A DNA stretch of 64,000 bases from Lutibacter sp. HS1-25 (GTDB taxonomy: Bacteria > Bacteroidota > Bacteroidia > Flavobacteriales > Flavobacteriaceae): NCBI RefSeq assembly GCF_004121075.1, contig NZ_RHLN01000015.1, positions 1 to 64,000 of the forward strand, given 5' to 3'. Positions 54,819-63,530 of this stretch are shown here, one piece after another. Every line of letters begins with the position of its first letter. The first letter of the stretch is position 1. Both the position numbers and the translations under genes were made by a program. The notes beneath the pieces are model-generated. The model did not search any database and was not told where the DNA came from. It worked only from the letters and a program-made list of their open reading frames with translations.

Positions 54819-56354
54819 TTATCCCAACCAACCTTCTCTGTCTAAACTTCTATATTGAATTGCTTCTGAAATGTGTGTTGAGTTGATATTTTCAATTCCT
54901 TCTAAATCGGCAATAGTTCTTGATACTTTTAAAATCCTGTCAAAAGCTCTGGCCGATAGATTTAAGCGTTCCATAGCAGTTTTTAAAAGTGTCATACTTT
55001 CATCATTTAAATTACAAAACTTACGAATTTGTTTTACGCCCATTTGAGCATTGTAATGAATGTTTTCGTAATCTTTAAATCGTTCAGATTGAATTTCTCT
55101 GGATTTTGTAACACGTTCTCGTATTTGTTTACTTGGTTCGCTTTGTTGTTTTTCGGTTAATTTTTCAAAGGGAACAGGATTTACTTCAATATGAATATCA
55201 ATTCTATCTAATAACGGACCAGAAATTTTACTTAAATAACGTTGCATTTCTGCAGGAGATGAGGTAACTGGTGCATCTGGATCGTTAAAATAACCACTTG
55301 GGCTAGGATTCATACTTGCTACCAACATAAAGCTACTAGGGTAAGTAACCGTAAATTTTGCACGTGAAATGGTAACCTCTCTGTCTTCTAAAGGCTGTCG
55401 CATAACTTCTAATACAGTTCGCTTAAATTCAGGTAATTCATCTAAAAATAAAACGCCATTGTGAGATAAAGAAATTTCTCCAGGTTGTGGATATTGACCA
55501 CCGCCAACCAATGCAACGTCTGATATGGTATGATGAGGTGATCTAAATGGGCGTTGACACATCAATCCTGTGTCTTTTACTCTTCCTACAACCGAATGTA
55601 TTTTGGTGGTTTCTAAAGCTTCTTGTAAGGTCATAGGTGGTAATATAGAAGGCAACCGCTTGCTTAACATTGTTTTACCACTTCCAGGAGGGCCAACTAA
55701 AATAATATTATGACCGCCAGCTGCTGCAATTTCCATAGATCTTTTTACAGATTCTTGACCTTTTACATCGGCAAAATCAAATTCGGGATTGTCCAAATTT
55801 TTGTTAAATTCTGCATGGGTATCTATTATTGTAGGCTCTAAAGTTGTTTTTCCTTCAAAAAATTCAATAACCTCTAATATGTTTTCAACGCCATAAATTT
55901 CAAGATCATTAACTATGGCTGCTTCTTTGGCATTTTGTTTGGGCAAAATAAAACCTTTAAATCCATCTTCAAGTGCTTTTATAGCTATTGGAAGCGCGCC
56001 TTTTATGGGTTGTAAGCTTCCGTCTAGCGATAGTTCACCCATAATTACATAGTCGCCAACTTTATCTGATTTTATTTGATTTGAAGCAGATAAAATTCCT
56101 ATTGCCAAAGTTAAATCATAAGCAGATCCTTCTTTTCGCAAATCGGCAGGAGCCATGTTTATGGTGATTTTTTTGCCAGGAAGATGGTAATTGTTGTTTT
56201 TTAGAGCGGCTGATATTCTATAACTACTTTCTTTTATGGCATTGTCTGGTAAGCCTACCAAATGGTAGCCAATGCCTTTGTCAATATTTACTTCAACGGT
56301 AATAGTGGTGGCTTCAACGCCAAATACGGCGCTGCCAAAAATTTTCACTAGCAT
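54819..56354 (-). CDS. comM: ComM/YifB-family Mg-chelatase-like AAA+ ATPase
   Basis: A 511-residue hexameric helicase-type AAA+ protein. In other bacteria ComM promotes branch migration during natural transformation. An N-terminal Lon-protease-like domain (about 1-165) leads into Walker A GPPGSGKTMLSKRLP, GVLFLDELPEF (Walker B) and the C-terminal Mg-chelatase region with NLSARAFDRILKVSRTIADL. The organism may therefore be competent for DNA uptake, although the other genes for that are not here. It is monocistronic. Confidence 0.92.
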   Translation of the reverse strand: MLVKIFGSAVFGVEATTITVEVNIDKGIGYHLVGLPDNAIKESSYRISAALKNNNYHLPGKKITINMAPADLRKEGSAYDLTLAIGILSASNQIKSDKVGDYVIMGELSLDGSLQPIKGALPIAIKALEDGFKGFILPKQNAKEAAIVNDLEIYGVENILEVIEFFEGKTTLEPTIIDTHAEFNKNLDNPEFDFADVKGQESVKRSMEIAAAGGHNIILVGPPGSGKTMLSKRLPSILPPMTLQEALETTKIHSVVGRVKDTGLMCQRPFRSPHHTISDVALVGGGQYPQPGEISLSHNGVLFLDELPEFKRTVLEVMRQPLEDREVTISRAKFTVTYPSSFMLVASMNPSPSGYFNDPDAPVTSSPAEMQRYLSKISGPLLDRIDIHIEVNPVPFEKLTEKQQSEPSKQIRERVTKSREIQSERFKDYENIHYNAQMGVKQIRKFCNLNDESMTLLKTAMERLNLSARAFDRILKVSRTIADLEGIENINSTHISEAIQYRSLDREGWLG

Positions 56355-56428
56355 ATTTTTTTCTTTTTTATAAAAATAGAAAAAAAATGAATGCTAATGA
56401 TAAACTATTTAGGAGTTATTTATAAAGT

Positions 56429-57463
56429 TTAAAACTTGATAAACATTTTTTTAGTTGAATCGCGTTCTACCAATTTGGTTTTGATAATTTCAGTTACAAT
56501 ATCGTCAAATGGAATTTTTTCTTCAATTTTATCAATCAATCTTTTTGCGGCAACTTTTCCAGTAGTATGTGCAAAACGATTTACACTTGTTAATGGAGGT
56601 GTGCTGTAGCGAGATAAAATTCCGTTTGTAAATCCAATAATTGAAATTTCTTGAGGAATTTTTATGTTTCTTTTGTTTAGTACTTGTGTTGTAATAGCTC
56701 CAGAAATTTCATCAATGGTAAAAATACCATCTACTTTATTTTCATCAAGCATTTTATTTATTGCATCCTTCAGATTTTCTTCATCATTGTAACGAATAAT
56801 TAAATCTTCATTAGGTATTACATCGTATTTTCGCAAAGCTTTTAAATAACCATCAACCCTAAATTTACCAATATCTAACCCTTCTGAAGTTGAAATCAAT
56901 GCAATGTTTTTACATTCAGAACGCATTAAAAAACGGGTGGCTTTATAAGCACTTTTAATGTTGTCTGTTACAACTTTATCACAATTTATTTCGGCATGTA
57001 CACGATCGTATAAAACAATTGGAGTGCCATCTTCTAAAATATTTTTGAAATGATCAAAATTTCCAATTTTTAAAGTTTCTTCAGAAATACAGGCAATAAA
57101 ACCATCAATAGTTCCATTTGACAGCATTTCCATTGTATCAACTTCTTTTTTGTACGATTCGTTGGTGATACAAGTTATAATATTATATCCTTTTTCGGTA
57201 GTAACTTCTTCAATACCTCTAAGTACTCTAGCGTAATAATAAGTTAAAATATTAGGCAATAAAATACCAATGGTTTTGGTTTTTTTATTTTGCAAACTCA
57301 AGGCCAAAGTATTTGGTTTGTACTTGTGTTCTTTGGCGTAATCCTGTATTTTTTTCTTGGTTTCTTCGCTTATTTCATAACTGTCGTTTAAGGCTTTTGA
57401 AACAGTAGAAATAGAAACATGAAGTGCCGCTGCAATTTGCTTAATTGTGATTCTCTTACTCAT
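56429..57463 (-). CDS. LacI-family transcriptional regulator
   Basis: A 344-residue regulator. The N-terminal helix-turn-helix is ITIKQIAAALHVSISTVSKALND and the hinge region is KEHKYKPNTLALSLQNKK. A periplasmic-binding-protein-like sensor follows (about 60-340: TIGILLPNILTYYYARVLRGI and ISIIGFTNGILSRYSTPPLTSV). The first 8 bases overlap the end of the acylase gene, so it is the second gene of that unit. It probably controls its own promoter; a candidate operator is at 59903-59908. The effector is unknown; LacI family members usually bind sugars. Confidence 0.9.
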   Translation of the reverse strand: MSKRITIKQIAAALHVSISTVSKALNDSYEISEETKKKIQDYAKEHKYKPNTLALSLQNKKTKTIGILLPNILTYYYARVLRGIEEVTTEKGYNIITCITNESYKKEVDTMEMLSNGTIDGFIACISEETLKIGNFDHFKNILEDGTPIVLYDRVHAEINCDKVVTDNIKSAYKATRFLMRSECKNIALISTSEGLDIGKFRVDGYLKALRKYDVIPNEDLIIRYNDEENLKDAINKMLDENKVDGIFTIDEISGAITTQVLNKRNIKIPQEISIIGFTNGILSRYSTPPLTSVNRFAHTTGKVAAKRLIDKIEEKIPFDDIVTEIIKTKLVERDSTKKMFIKF

Positions 57464-59852
57464 TATTAGTTAGTATTGTTAGTTTTGTTGAACTTGATAT
57501 GATCTCCTCTTTATTCAATTTCATTTTTCTAAAAGTTCCGTTGTTGTACATTTCAGCCTGATCTTTGTAATGTGTGCTAAACGGATTTCCAGATTGACCA
57601 GTTGGTAATATACTTACGCTATTTTCAATATCCGAAAAATCAATGATTCTTCTTGTTGATGGTCCAAGTGTAATATTGTACATTCCAAATTCTATTTTAT
57701 CAAAATCGTAACTGGTGTTATTGATAACTTCACTTGCACCGTTTAAAGGAAAAGGACCAACATTAAAATATTTTCTTAAAGCATTTACCGTTCCCAAAGG
57801 GTGTTGGTGCTCTAAAGTATGCACTTTTCCCCAAGTCCAAGTAGTCATTTCATTTCCTAATTGGTTTTCTAATGCTGCAACTGTTTCAATCAATGATTTT
57901 GATAAAATATCTTTTTTGGTTTCAATAACTTTTGAAGTAATGCTGTTATCCCACCAAATAGAGGTGTCTTTTTTAAGTTGAACAGCAATTGTACGTTTCA
58001 TTAAAGTAGTTTTTAAAAATTGGTTGAATAGTTTTTCGCCCATTTCATCTTCAAAAGTATTTTTCAAAAATAAATAAATCCATTTGTTGTAAATAGTTGG
58101 TGCAATATCGTCAATATTATTTGAACCATCCCAATGTTTTAGCACTTCAATAGCATTTTTTTCTTTTTCTGAAAATGAATTATTGTCTATAATTGAAGTG
58201 AATTCTTTAATGTTATTTAATGCAACTGTTGAAGTTACGTCGTTAATCATTGTTTCAAAAGTACTTTTATCCCAGTTGTTTTTTGGGGCTAATAATTCAA
58301 CAATTCGTTTGGCTCTGTCTTCGGGTAGGTAATAACCAGCATAATACATATTTGCAGTAGTATCTGGCTGATTGTTTGCAGAATAGACATATTCCCATGA
58401 AGGATTTTCGGCCATTGGATTTTTGCTGAAATCTAGATATTCAACAATGTCATCTTCACCAGAAGCGCCATTTAAAATTAATTTGGTGTTTACATGTGGC
58501 TTGTGCTTGTATAATTTTGCGGCTGCCCACCACGCAATATTTCCTTTAACATCTCCATACATAAAATTTAAACCAGGTGCGTGAATCATTGAAACGCCCT
58601 TTTTAACATCTTGCATTTCAGTTGCATGAGAAATTGAGTGTAATGCATTTAAAACTTGCCCTTCTAATTGTGTGTATGCCCAAAATAGCGCAATAGGGTT
58701 GCTGTCTGAAATTTCTTCAATAACATTATTTACAATTGGACCGTGTCTGGTATTTTTTACTTCAACAGTTACATCTTCATCATCTTTTATTTTGATTGTT
58801 TTTGAAGTGATTTGGTAAGTTGAATAACCTTGTGGTGTTTTGTAGCTATTTTTGTTTGAAGGGTGATTTTCTTCATTATAAAAATCCATATCATCATTTT
58901 CAAACATGGTTAAACCATAAGCATAGTTGCGATTGTGGCCCAGTAATGGAAAAGGAACACCAGCAATATAATAGCCATACATCTCATAGTTTGGTGTTGA
59001 AATATGAGCTTCGTACCATGTGCCTGGCTGCGAATATTCAATATGAGGATCGTTTGCAAAAAGCACGCTTCCTGTTGATGATTTTTTAGGTGAAACTACC
59101 CAGCTGTTGCTGCCAACAAAAGAAGGTATTGGAGACTTTTCTAGAATTTGGTCAATATTTGAAATTAAATTTTCAAAATTTTCAAGATCTTGGTTTGTTG
59201 TTTTTATAAGAGTTGAACTTGGATTTATAGCAATATCCAATGCTTTTAAATAATCAATTCCTAATTTTTTTTGAATGATACTTAAAAAAGGATCTGTTTT
59301 TTGAGCCATAGCAAAGCTAAAAGACATATAGCCTAAAATATTATATGTGTCAATGAGTTCAAATTTTTCTTTTTCAATACCAATAATTGTAAATTCAATA
59401 GGAGTAGGGCCTTTTTCAATAAATTGATTGATACCATTTAAATACGCCATTGCTAGCATATAAGCTGGTCCGTTTTTATCTAATTTTTCAATGGCTTTTT
59501 TTGAAGTTTCTTCAATGCCTAAACTCACAAAAAAATGGTCGTTTTTAAGCATGTCTTTTCCAAAAATTTCAGACAATCTTCCAGGAGCTATTCGTTTAAT
59601 TAACTCCATTTGCCACAAGCGTTCTTGTGCGTGTACATAACCTAGTGTTGTTATGGCGTCTAATTCATTTTCAGCATAAATATGCGGAATTCCAAATTCA
59701 TCATAATAAACTTGTGTTTCGTTCTCAATATTTGACAGTTTTATTTCACCAGAATAAGATGGCTTTAGATAGATAGTATACATCCACCCACTTGCTAATA
59801 TCAATGCAATTAACACAAAAATAATTAAAATGATTTTTTTTAAAATTCGCAT
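57456..59852 (-). CDS. Penicillin-acylase-family N-terminal-nucleophile hydrolase
   Basis: An exported or membrane-anchored amide hydrolase of 798 residues. An N-terminal helix (about 5-26) is followed by the acylase alpha part. The spacer leads to the autocatalytic site GSNSW, whose Ser248 becomes the N-terminal nucleophile of the beta part. Known family members cleave penicillins, acyl-homoserine lactones and other acylated amines. The ATG at 59852 is used: the longer GTG reading begins inside the -7 element at 59879-59886. It is transcribed with a LacI-type regulator. Confidence 0.88.
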   Translation of the reverse strand: MRILKKIILIIFVLIALILASGWMYTIYLKPSYSGEIKLSNIENETQVYYDEFGIPHIYAENELDAITTLGYVHAQERLWQMELIKRIAPGRLSEIFGKDMLKNDHFFVSLGIEETSKKAIEKLDKNGPAYMLAMAYLNGINQFIEKGPTPIEFTIIGIEKEKFELIDTYNILGYMSFSFAMAQKTDPFLSIIQKKLGIDYLKALDIAINPSSTLIKTTNQDLENFENLISNIDQILEKSPIPSFVGSNSWVVSPKKSSTGSVLFANDPHIEYSQPGTWYEAHISTPNYEMYGYYIAGVPFPLLGHNRNYAYGLTMFENDDMDFYNEENHPSNKNSYKTPQGYSTYQITSKTIKIKDDEDVTVEVKNTRHGPIVNNVIEEISDSNPIALFWAYTQLEGQVLNALHSISHATEMQDVKKGVSMIHAPGLNFMYGDVKGNIAWWAAAKLYKHKPHVNTKLILNGASGEDDIVEYLDFSKNPMAENPSWEYVYSANNQPDTTANMYYAGYYLPEDRAKRIVELLAPKNNWDKSTFETMINDVTSTVALNNIKEFTSIIDNNSFSEKEKNAIEVLKHWDGSNNIDDIAPTIYNKWIYLFLKNTFEDEMGEKLFNQFLKTTLMKRTIAVQLKKDTSIWWDNSITSKVIETKKDILSKSLIETVAALENQLGNEMTTWTWGKVHTLEHQHPLGTVNALRKYFNVGPFPLNGASEVINNTSYDFDKIEFGMYNITLGPSTRRIIDFSDIENSVSILPTGQSGNPFSTHYKDQAEMYNNGTFRKMKLNKEEIISSSTKLTILTNNE

Positions 59853-59878
59853 TAAAAAAGTATCTTTTTTTGTTTGCA

Positions 59879-59886
59879 CAAATATA
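59879..59886 (-). promoter_or_regulatory. -7 element of the acylase-lacI operon
   Basis: Minus-strand TATATTTG fits TAnnTTTG. It gives a leader of about 20 bases to the ATG at 59852 and excludes the GTG at 59879. Confidence 0.65.
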
Positions 59887-59902
59887 GTGAAATCTTTTAG
59901 AA

Positions 59903-59908
59903 AACGTT
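59903..59908. promoter_or_regulatory. Candidate LacI-type operator core
   Basis: AACGTT with the CG centre that LacI-family proteins bind, inside AAAACGTTAT. It is placed 17 bases upstream of the -7 element, where the -33 element should be, so binding here could block transcription. The flanks are only weakly symmetric. Confidence 0.4.
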
Positions 59909-59932
59909 ATAGTAATAAATACTTGTCTAAAT

Positions 59933-59997
59933 GTAAAAAAAACTTTACTTTTATAAAATTGTAAAATATTTTTTTGTGATATTTTAAGTTTTTTTAC
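59933..59997. repeat. Imperfect long inverted repeat upstream of the Cro-like gene
   Basis: GTAAAAAAAACTT at 59933-59945 is the near-exact inverse of AAGTTTTTTTAC at 59986-59997, with one base fewer in the T-run. The 40-base interior also contains TTTAC and GTAAAA. It could extrude as a stem or serve as a pair of sites for the regulator. Low complexity makes chance occurrence possible. Confidence 0.3.
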
Positions 59998-60017
59998 AGT
60001 AAAAAAAGTATTAAAAA

Positions 60018-60218
60018 ATGAAGAATAATTTAAAGGTAGAACGGGCTATTCACAATTTAACACAAGCCCAATTGGCTGAGGTTATTGGTGTAAGTAGGCA
60101 AACAGTAAACGCAATGGAATTATGTAAATATGTACCATCTACTGTGTTGGCTTTAAAAATATCAAAACTTTTTAAAAAGCCTGTAAGTCAAATTTTCTTT
60201 TTAGAAAAAACAGATTAA
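60018..60218 (+). CDS. Cro/CI-type (XRE) small regulator
   Basis: A 66-residue single-domain DNA-binding protein, MKNNLKVERAIHNLTQAQ onward, with the helix-turn-helix LTQAQLAEVIGVSRQTVNAME. It resembles the small YozG-like regulators that usually sit beside a membrane protein of a DUF2178-like type, but no such partner is present here. It converges on the DinB gene and overlaps its end by 4 bases. Targets unknown. Confidence 0.88.
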   Translation: MKNNLKVERAIHNLTQAQLAEVIGVSRQTVNAMELCKYVPSTVLALKISKLFKKPVSQIFFLEKTD

Positions 60219-60730
60219 AGATATTTTTCTTTAATAATTTTTAAATGGTGTATTTGGTGTCCGGCAATTATAAAACCCAAAGCTCTAACTGTCATGTCGC
60301 TTCCGTTAATAGAACCTGATAGCGTAAACATTTCTTCGGTAAAACTTTTAAATAATGAAATATTACTGTTTCTAACTTGTTCAAATTCAGTTAATAGTTC
60401 TGTAAAATCTCGTTGGTTTCCATTGGAGTTTTCAACATACCAATCTTCATCAAAAGCTTGTAAATCAGTAGCATCATTTCTTGAAAAACGCAAAGCTCTG
60501 TAACTTAAAACTCGTTCAGCATCAATAATATGCTGAACAAGTTCTTTAATTGTCCACTTATCTTCATCATATTGGTAAAGTTGTTTTTCTTCCGAAATAT
60601 TTTGAAGTGTTTTTAGTAAATCTTCTTTTGAAGAAACTAGTATTTCAAATAAATTTGCGAAACCAAGCGCCTTAATATAATTTTTATAAAAAGGCGCATA
60701 TTCGTTTTCGCTAATTTGTAAAGTAGTCAT
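60215..60730 (-). CDS. DinB-family protein
   Basis: A 171-residue four-helix protein of the DinB/YfiT metalloenzyme superfamily. Its metal-binding histidines appear as WTIKELVQHIIDAERVLSYRAL (first) and GHQIHHLKIIKEKYL (last two). Family members bind divalent metals and include thiol transferases; the reaction here is unknown. It starts 3 bases after the ppc stop, so it is probably the second gene of a ppc-dinB unit. Confidence 0.85.
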   Translation of the reverse strand: MTTLQISENEYAPFYKNYIKALGFANLFEILVSSKEDLLKTLQNISEEKQLYQYDEDKWTIKELVQHIIDAERVLSYRALRFSRNDATDLQAFDEDWYVENSNGNQRDFTELLTEFEQVRNSNISLFKSFTEEMFTLSGSINGSDMTVRALGFIIAGHQIHHLKIIKEKYL

Positions 60731-60733
60731 GTA

Positions 60734-63322
60734 TTAAGCTGAATTTCTACTTGCGTTTATGTTTCCAAATAATGAGCGAGTTACCATTTTTTCATACACT
60801 TTTATCAATTCTGGATCTGTATTTGGATCTTTTTGCAATTGTTGTATGTTGATTAACGCAAATTGTTGAATGGTTAACAAAGGCAATACAATGTTTTCAC
60901 GCATTTGAATAGAAGCTTTACCTACTTTATTGCTTTGCATTAACTCTGTATAATCGGTTAATTTTAAAATCAATCGTTTTGTAGTTAAGTATTCTTCGTA
61001 AATTATTTTCCAAAATTCACCAAACTCTTCGTCTTTTTCCATGTATTGTGTCAGTTCAAAAAATGATTTTGAAAGTGACATCATACAGTTTCCAATCAAA
61101 GTTTTAAAGAAGTCTGAACTATTGTATAAATTTTTAAGCGTGTCAAAATCACCATTGTCTTCATATTTTTTCAAAGCTGTACCAACTCCGTAAAAGCCAG
61201 GTACATTTTGTTTTAATTGACTCCAAGAACCTACAAAAGGAATGGCTCTTAAATCTGAAAAATTAAGTTCATTACCACTAGAACGTTTAGATGGGCGACT
61301 TCCAATATTTGTTTTTGCATAATATTTTAAAGTACTCATACGCTCTAAATATGGTAAAAATTTAGGGTGATTTTTAAAATCGCAATATGATTGGTAGCTG
61401 GTAGTTGCCAAATCGGACATGATTTTAGTTTCCTTATCTGTAACAATATGCTTAGAATTGCTAAATAATTCGTTTGAAATACCAGCACTTAATAATTGTT
61501 CAATGTTATATTGTGCAGCGTCTTTGGTTCCAAAATTAGAGCTAATTGTTTGTCCTTGTACCGTTAATTGAATTTCTTCATTTTCAATTGTTGGGCCTAA
61601 TGATGCATAAAACTGATGTGTTTTTCCACCACCACGTGCAGGAGGTCCTCCACGACCATCAAAGAAAATAACTTTGATACCAAATTCTCTTGCAATTTTA
61701 GTTAAGTTTTCTTTGGCTTGAAATATAGCCCAGTTTGCCATTAAGTAGCCACCATCTTTAGTTCCGTCAGAAAAACCAAGCATTATTGTTTGCTTGCTTC
61801 CACGTTCTTTTAAATGTGACATGTATGCTTCGTTTGTATATAATTTACGCATTACACCTTCAGCATTTACTAAATCGTCTACAGTTTCAAAAAGTGGAAT
61901 AATATCTGCAGTTATGTTGTGTTTAAATCCACACAAATTAAACATTGCAAATGTTTCCATTACGTTTACTGCTTTTTGGTTGTTGCTAATAATGTATCTG
62001 TTAGCTCCACGCACACCATTGTTTTGTTGTATGGTTTTTATGGCGTGTATAGATCCTAGCGTTTTTGTAACCATTTCATTTTCAAAAATGTTGATATCTA
62101 CATTGTCTTCAACTTTTGAAAGAATTGATATTTGCTCATCTTCAGTAAGTTCTAGGTAATTTTTTGGAAAAATTGTACTGCCATTATTGATTAAAGTAGT
62201 TACAATTTCACTAAATACATTGTGGTGAACTCTACTGTCTTGACGAATATCTAAAGTAGCAAAATGATAACCAAATAAGCGTACTTTGTTTATGTAATCT
62301 GTAATTTCTTCTAAGTAAATTGATTGATGTTTTGTAATTATAATTTCTCTAATTACTTTTAAACGTTCAATAAATTCATCAAGAGGAATCATAGTGTTTA
62401 AATCAGGATTCACACTATTGTCAAACAATAATTTTTCTAGTTCGTTTATGTGTTGTTCAACACCGTTAAATGTTAAACGTTTCTTTAAAATACGAATATC
62501 TTTATAGTAATTTTTAAGAATCATTTGTTTTAAACGTTTTGCAACGTTTAAGGTAATTTCAGTGGTAACAAATGGGTTTCCATCTCTATCTCCTCCAGGC
62601 CAAAAGCCTAAATTAATAATATCGTTATCGATTTCTTTTCCGTCAAAAATATTACTTTGAATGTAATTGTAAGTATTTGATACAGAGTGGTAAAACACAT
62701 TTTCTAAGTACCATATTAAACTTACGGCTTCATCAAATGGAGACGGTTTTTGGTGTTTGAAAAAAGGAGTTTTTCCTAATTGAGCTAATAATTTATTAAT
62801 TAAAAGCAGTTCGTTTTTTTCAATAGCATGGGCAAGTTCTGTGATAATTCCTAAAACAGGACCTGGATAAAATTGTGTTGGATGTGCAGTTAATACAATT
62901 CTAACTTTAAAATCTTCTAAATGCTTTTGAAGTGCTTCTTTTTTATTTTCTTGTGCTGCAGTTTCTTTGGTATTTCGCATGGTTCCAACACCATCCATGT
63001 TATTTACATCGGCAAAGGCAGCATCTTCAATTGCGTCAAATAAAACAACTTGACGTTCAATATATTGTATAAAACGAAATAATAGTTTCGTTTTTTCTTC
63101 ATCGGTTAAGTTTTGCTGATAGGCATTAAAAAAATCTTCAACAATTTCTGTTGGATTTTTTTTATTTGCAAATCCGTTTTCACATTTTTCGTGAAATAAT
63201 GGTAGTAAAACACCAGTATTTGTTATGGAATCAAACGGAAGTGAAGTAAAAATACTGTTGTAAATTTGATATTTAGACAGTACGTTTTCAGTAAAACGTG
63301 TGAATTTTGGTTGTTTATGCAT
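60734..63322 (-). CDS. ppc: Phosphoenolpyruvate carboxylase, divergent type
   Basis: Carboxylates PEP to oxaloacetate to refill the TCA cycle, 862 residues. Catalytic His147 is in LTAHPTQF (E. coli LTAHPTEI). GGDRDGNPF is intact. The glycine-rich region reads FFDGRGGPPARGGGKTH near residues 550-566, with Asp where the E. coli enzyme has an active-site His in FHGRGG, while the two Arg of the loop are kept. The C terminus ends ASRNSA rather than the usual RNTG. These changes are probably shared by a Bacteroidetes clade rather than damage. It lies upstream of dinB. Confidence 0.92.
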   Translation of the reverse strand: MHKQPKFTRFTENVLSKYQIYNSIFTSLPFDSITNTGVLLPLFHEKCENGFANKKNPTEIVEDFFNAYQQNLTDEEKTKLLFRFIQYIERQVVLFDAIEDAAFADVNNMDGVGTMRNTKETAAQENKKEALQKHLEDFKVRIVLTAHPTQFYPGPVLGIITELAHAIEKNELLLINKLLAQLGKTPFFKHQKPSPFDEAVSLIWYLENVFYHSVSNTYNYIQSNIFDGKEIDNDIINLGFWPGGDRDGNPFVTTEITLNVAKRLKQMILKNYYKDIRILKKRLTFNGVEQHINELEKLLFDNSVNPDLNTMIPLDEFIERLKVIREIIITKHQSIYLEEITDYINKVRLFGYHFATLDIRQDSRVHHNVFSEIVTTLINNGSTIFPKNYLELTEDEQISILSKVEDNVDINIFENEMVTKTLGSIHAIKTIQQNNGVRGANRYIISNNQKAVNVMETFAMFNLCGFKHNITADIIPLFETVDDLVNAEGVMRKLYTNEAYMSHLKERGSKQTIMLGFSDGTKDGGYLMANWAIFQAKENLTKIAREFGIKVIFFDGRGGPPARGGGKTHQFYASLGPTIENEEIQLTVQGQTISSNFGTKDAAQYNIEQLLSAGISNELFSNSKHIVTDKETKIMSDLATTSYQSYCDFKNHPKFLPYLERMSTLKYYAKTNIGSRPSKRSSGNELNFSDLRAIPFVGSWSQLKQNVPGFYGVGTALKKYEDNGDFDTLKNLYNSSDFFKTLIGNCMMSLSKSFFELTQYMEKDEEFGEFWKIIYEEYLTTKRLILKLTDYTELMQSNKVGKASIQMRENIVLPLLTIQQFALINIQQLQKDPNTDPELIKVYEKMVTRSLFGNINASRNSA

Positions 63323-63481
63323 ATTTTTTTAGTTATATAGCGGTAAATTTACAAAAGCTTTGTTTAAATTAAAGTATCTGTAGCCTTAATTTAACGAAAT
63401 CGATTTTTTTGTAAATTTTTTTACAGCGTGTAAATCAAATATTTTTTTTGATGAATTTTAAAATAATTAGGCTATAAAAAA

Positions 63482-63517
63482 ATGAAGTAGTAGTTTTTTT
63501 AACAATTTGAACTTCAT
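63482..63517 (-). terminator. Possible terminator after tilS
   Basis: A 7-bp stem (ATGAAGT/ACTTCAT) with a long 22-base loop, followed on the minus strand by TTTTTTT. It lies 14 bases after the tilS stop. Weak because of the loop length. Confidence 0.45.
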
Positions 63518-63530
63518 CAATTATAAGAAA

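Noticed and set aside
59853-59879. GTG start for the acylase
   Set aside because: It lies in the -7 promoter element, so the transcript would not include it.
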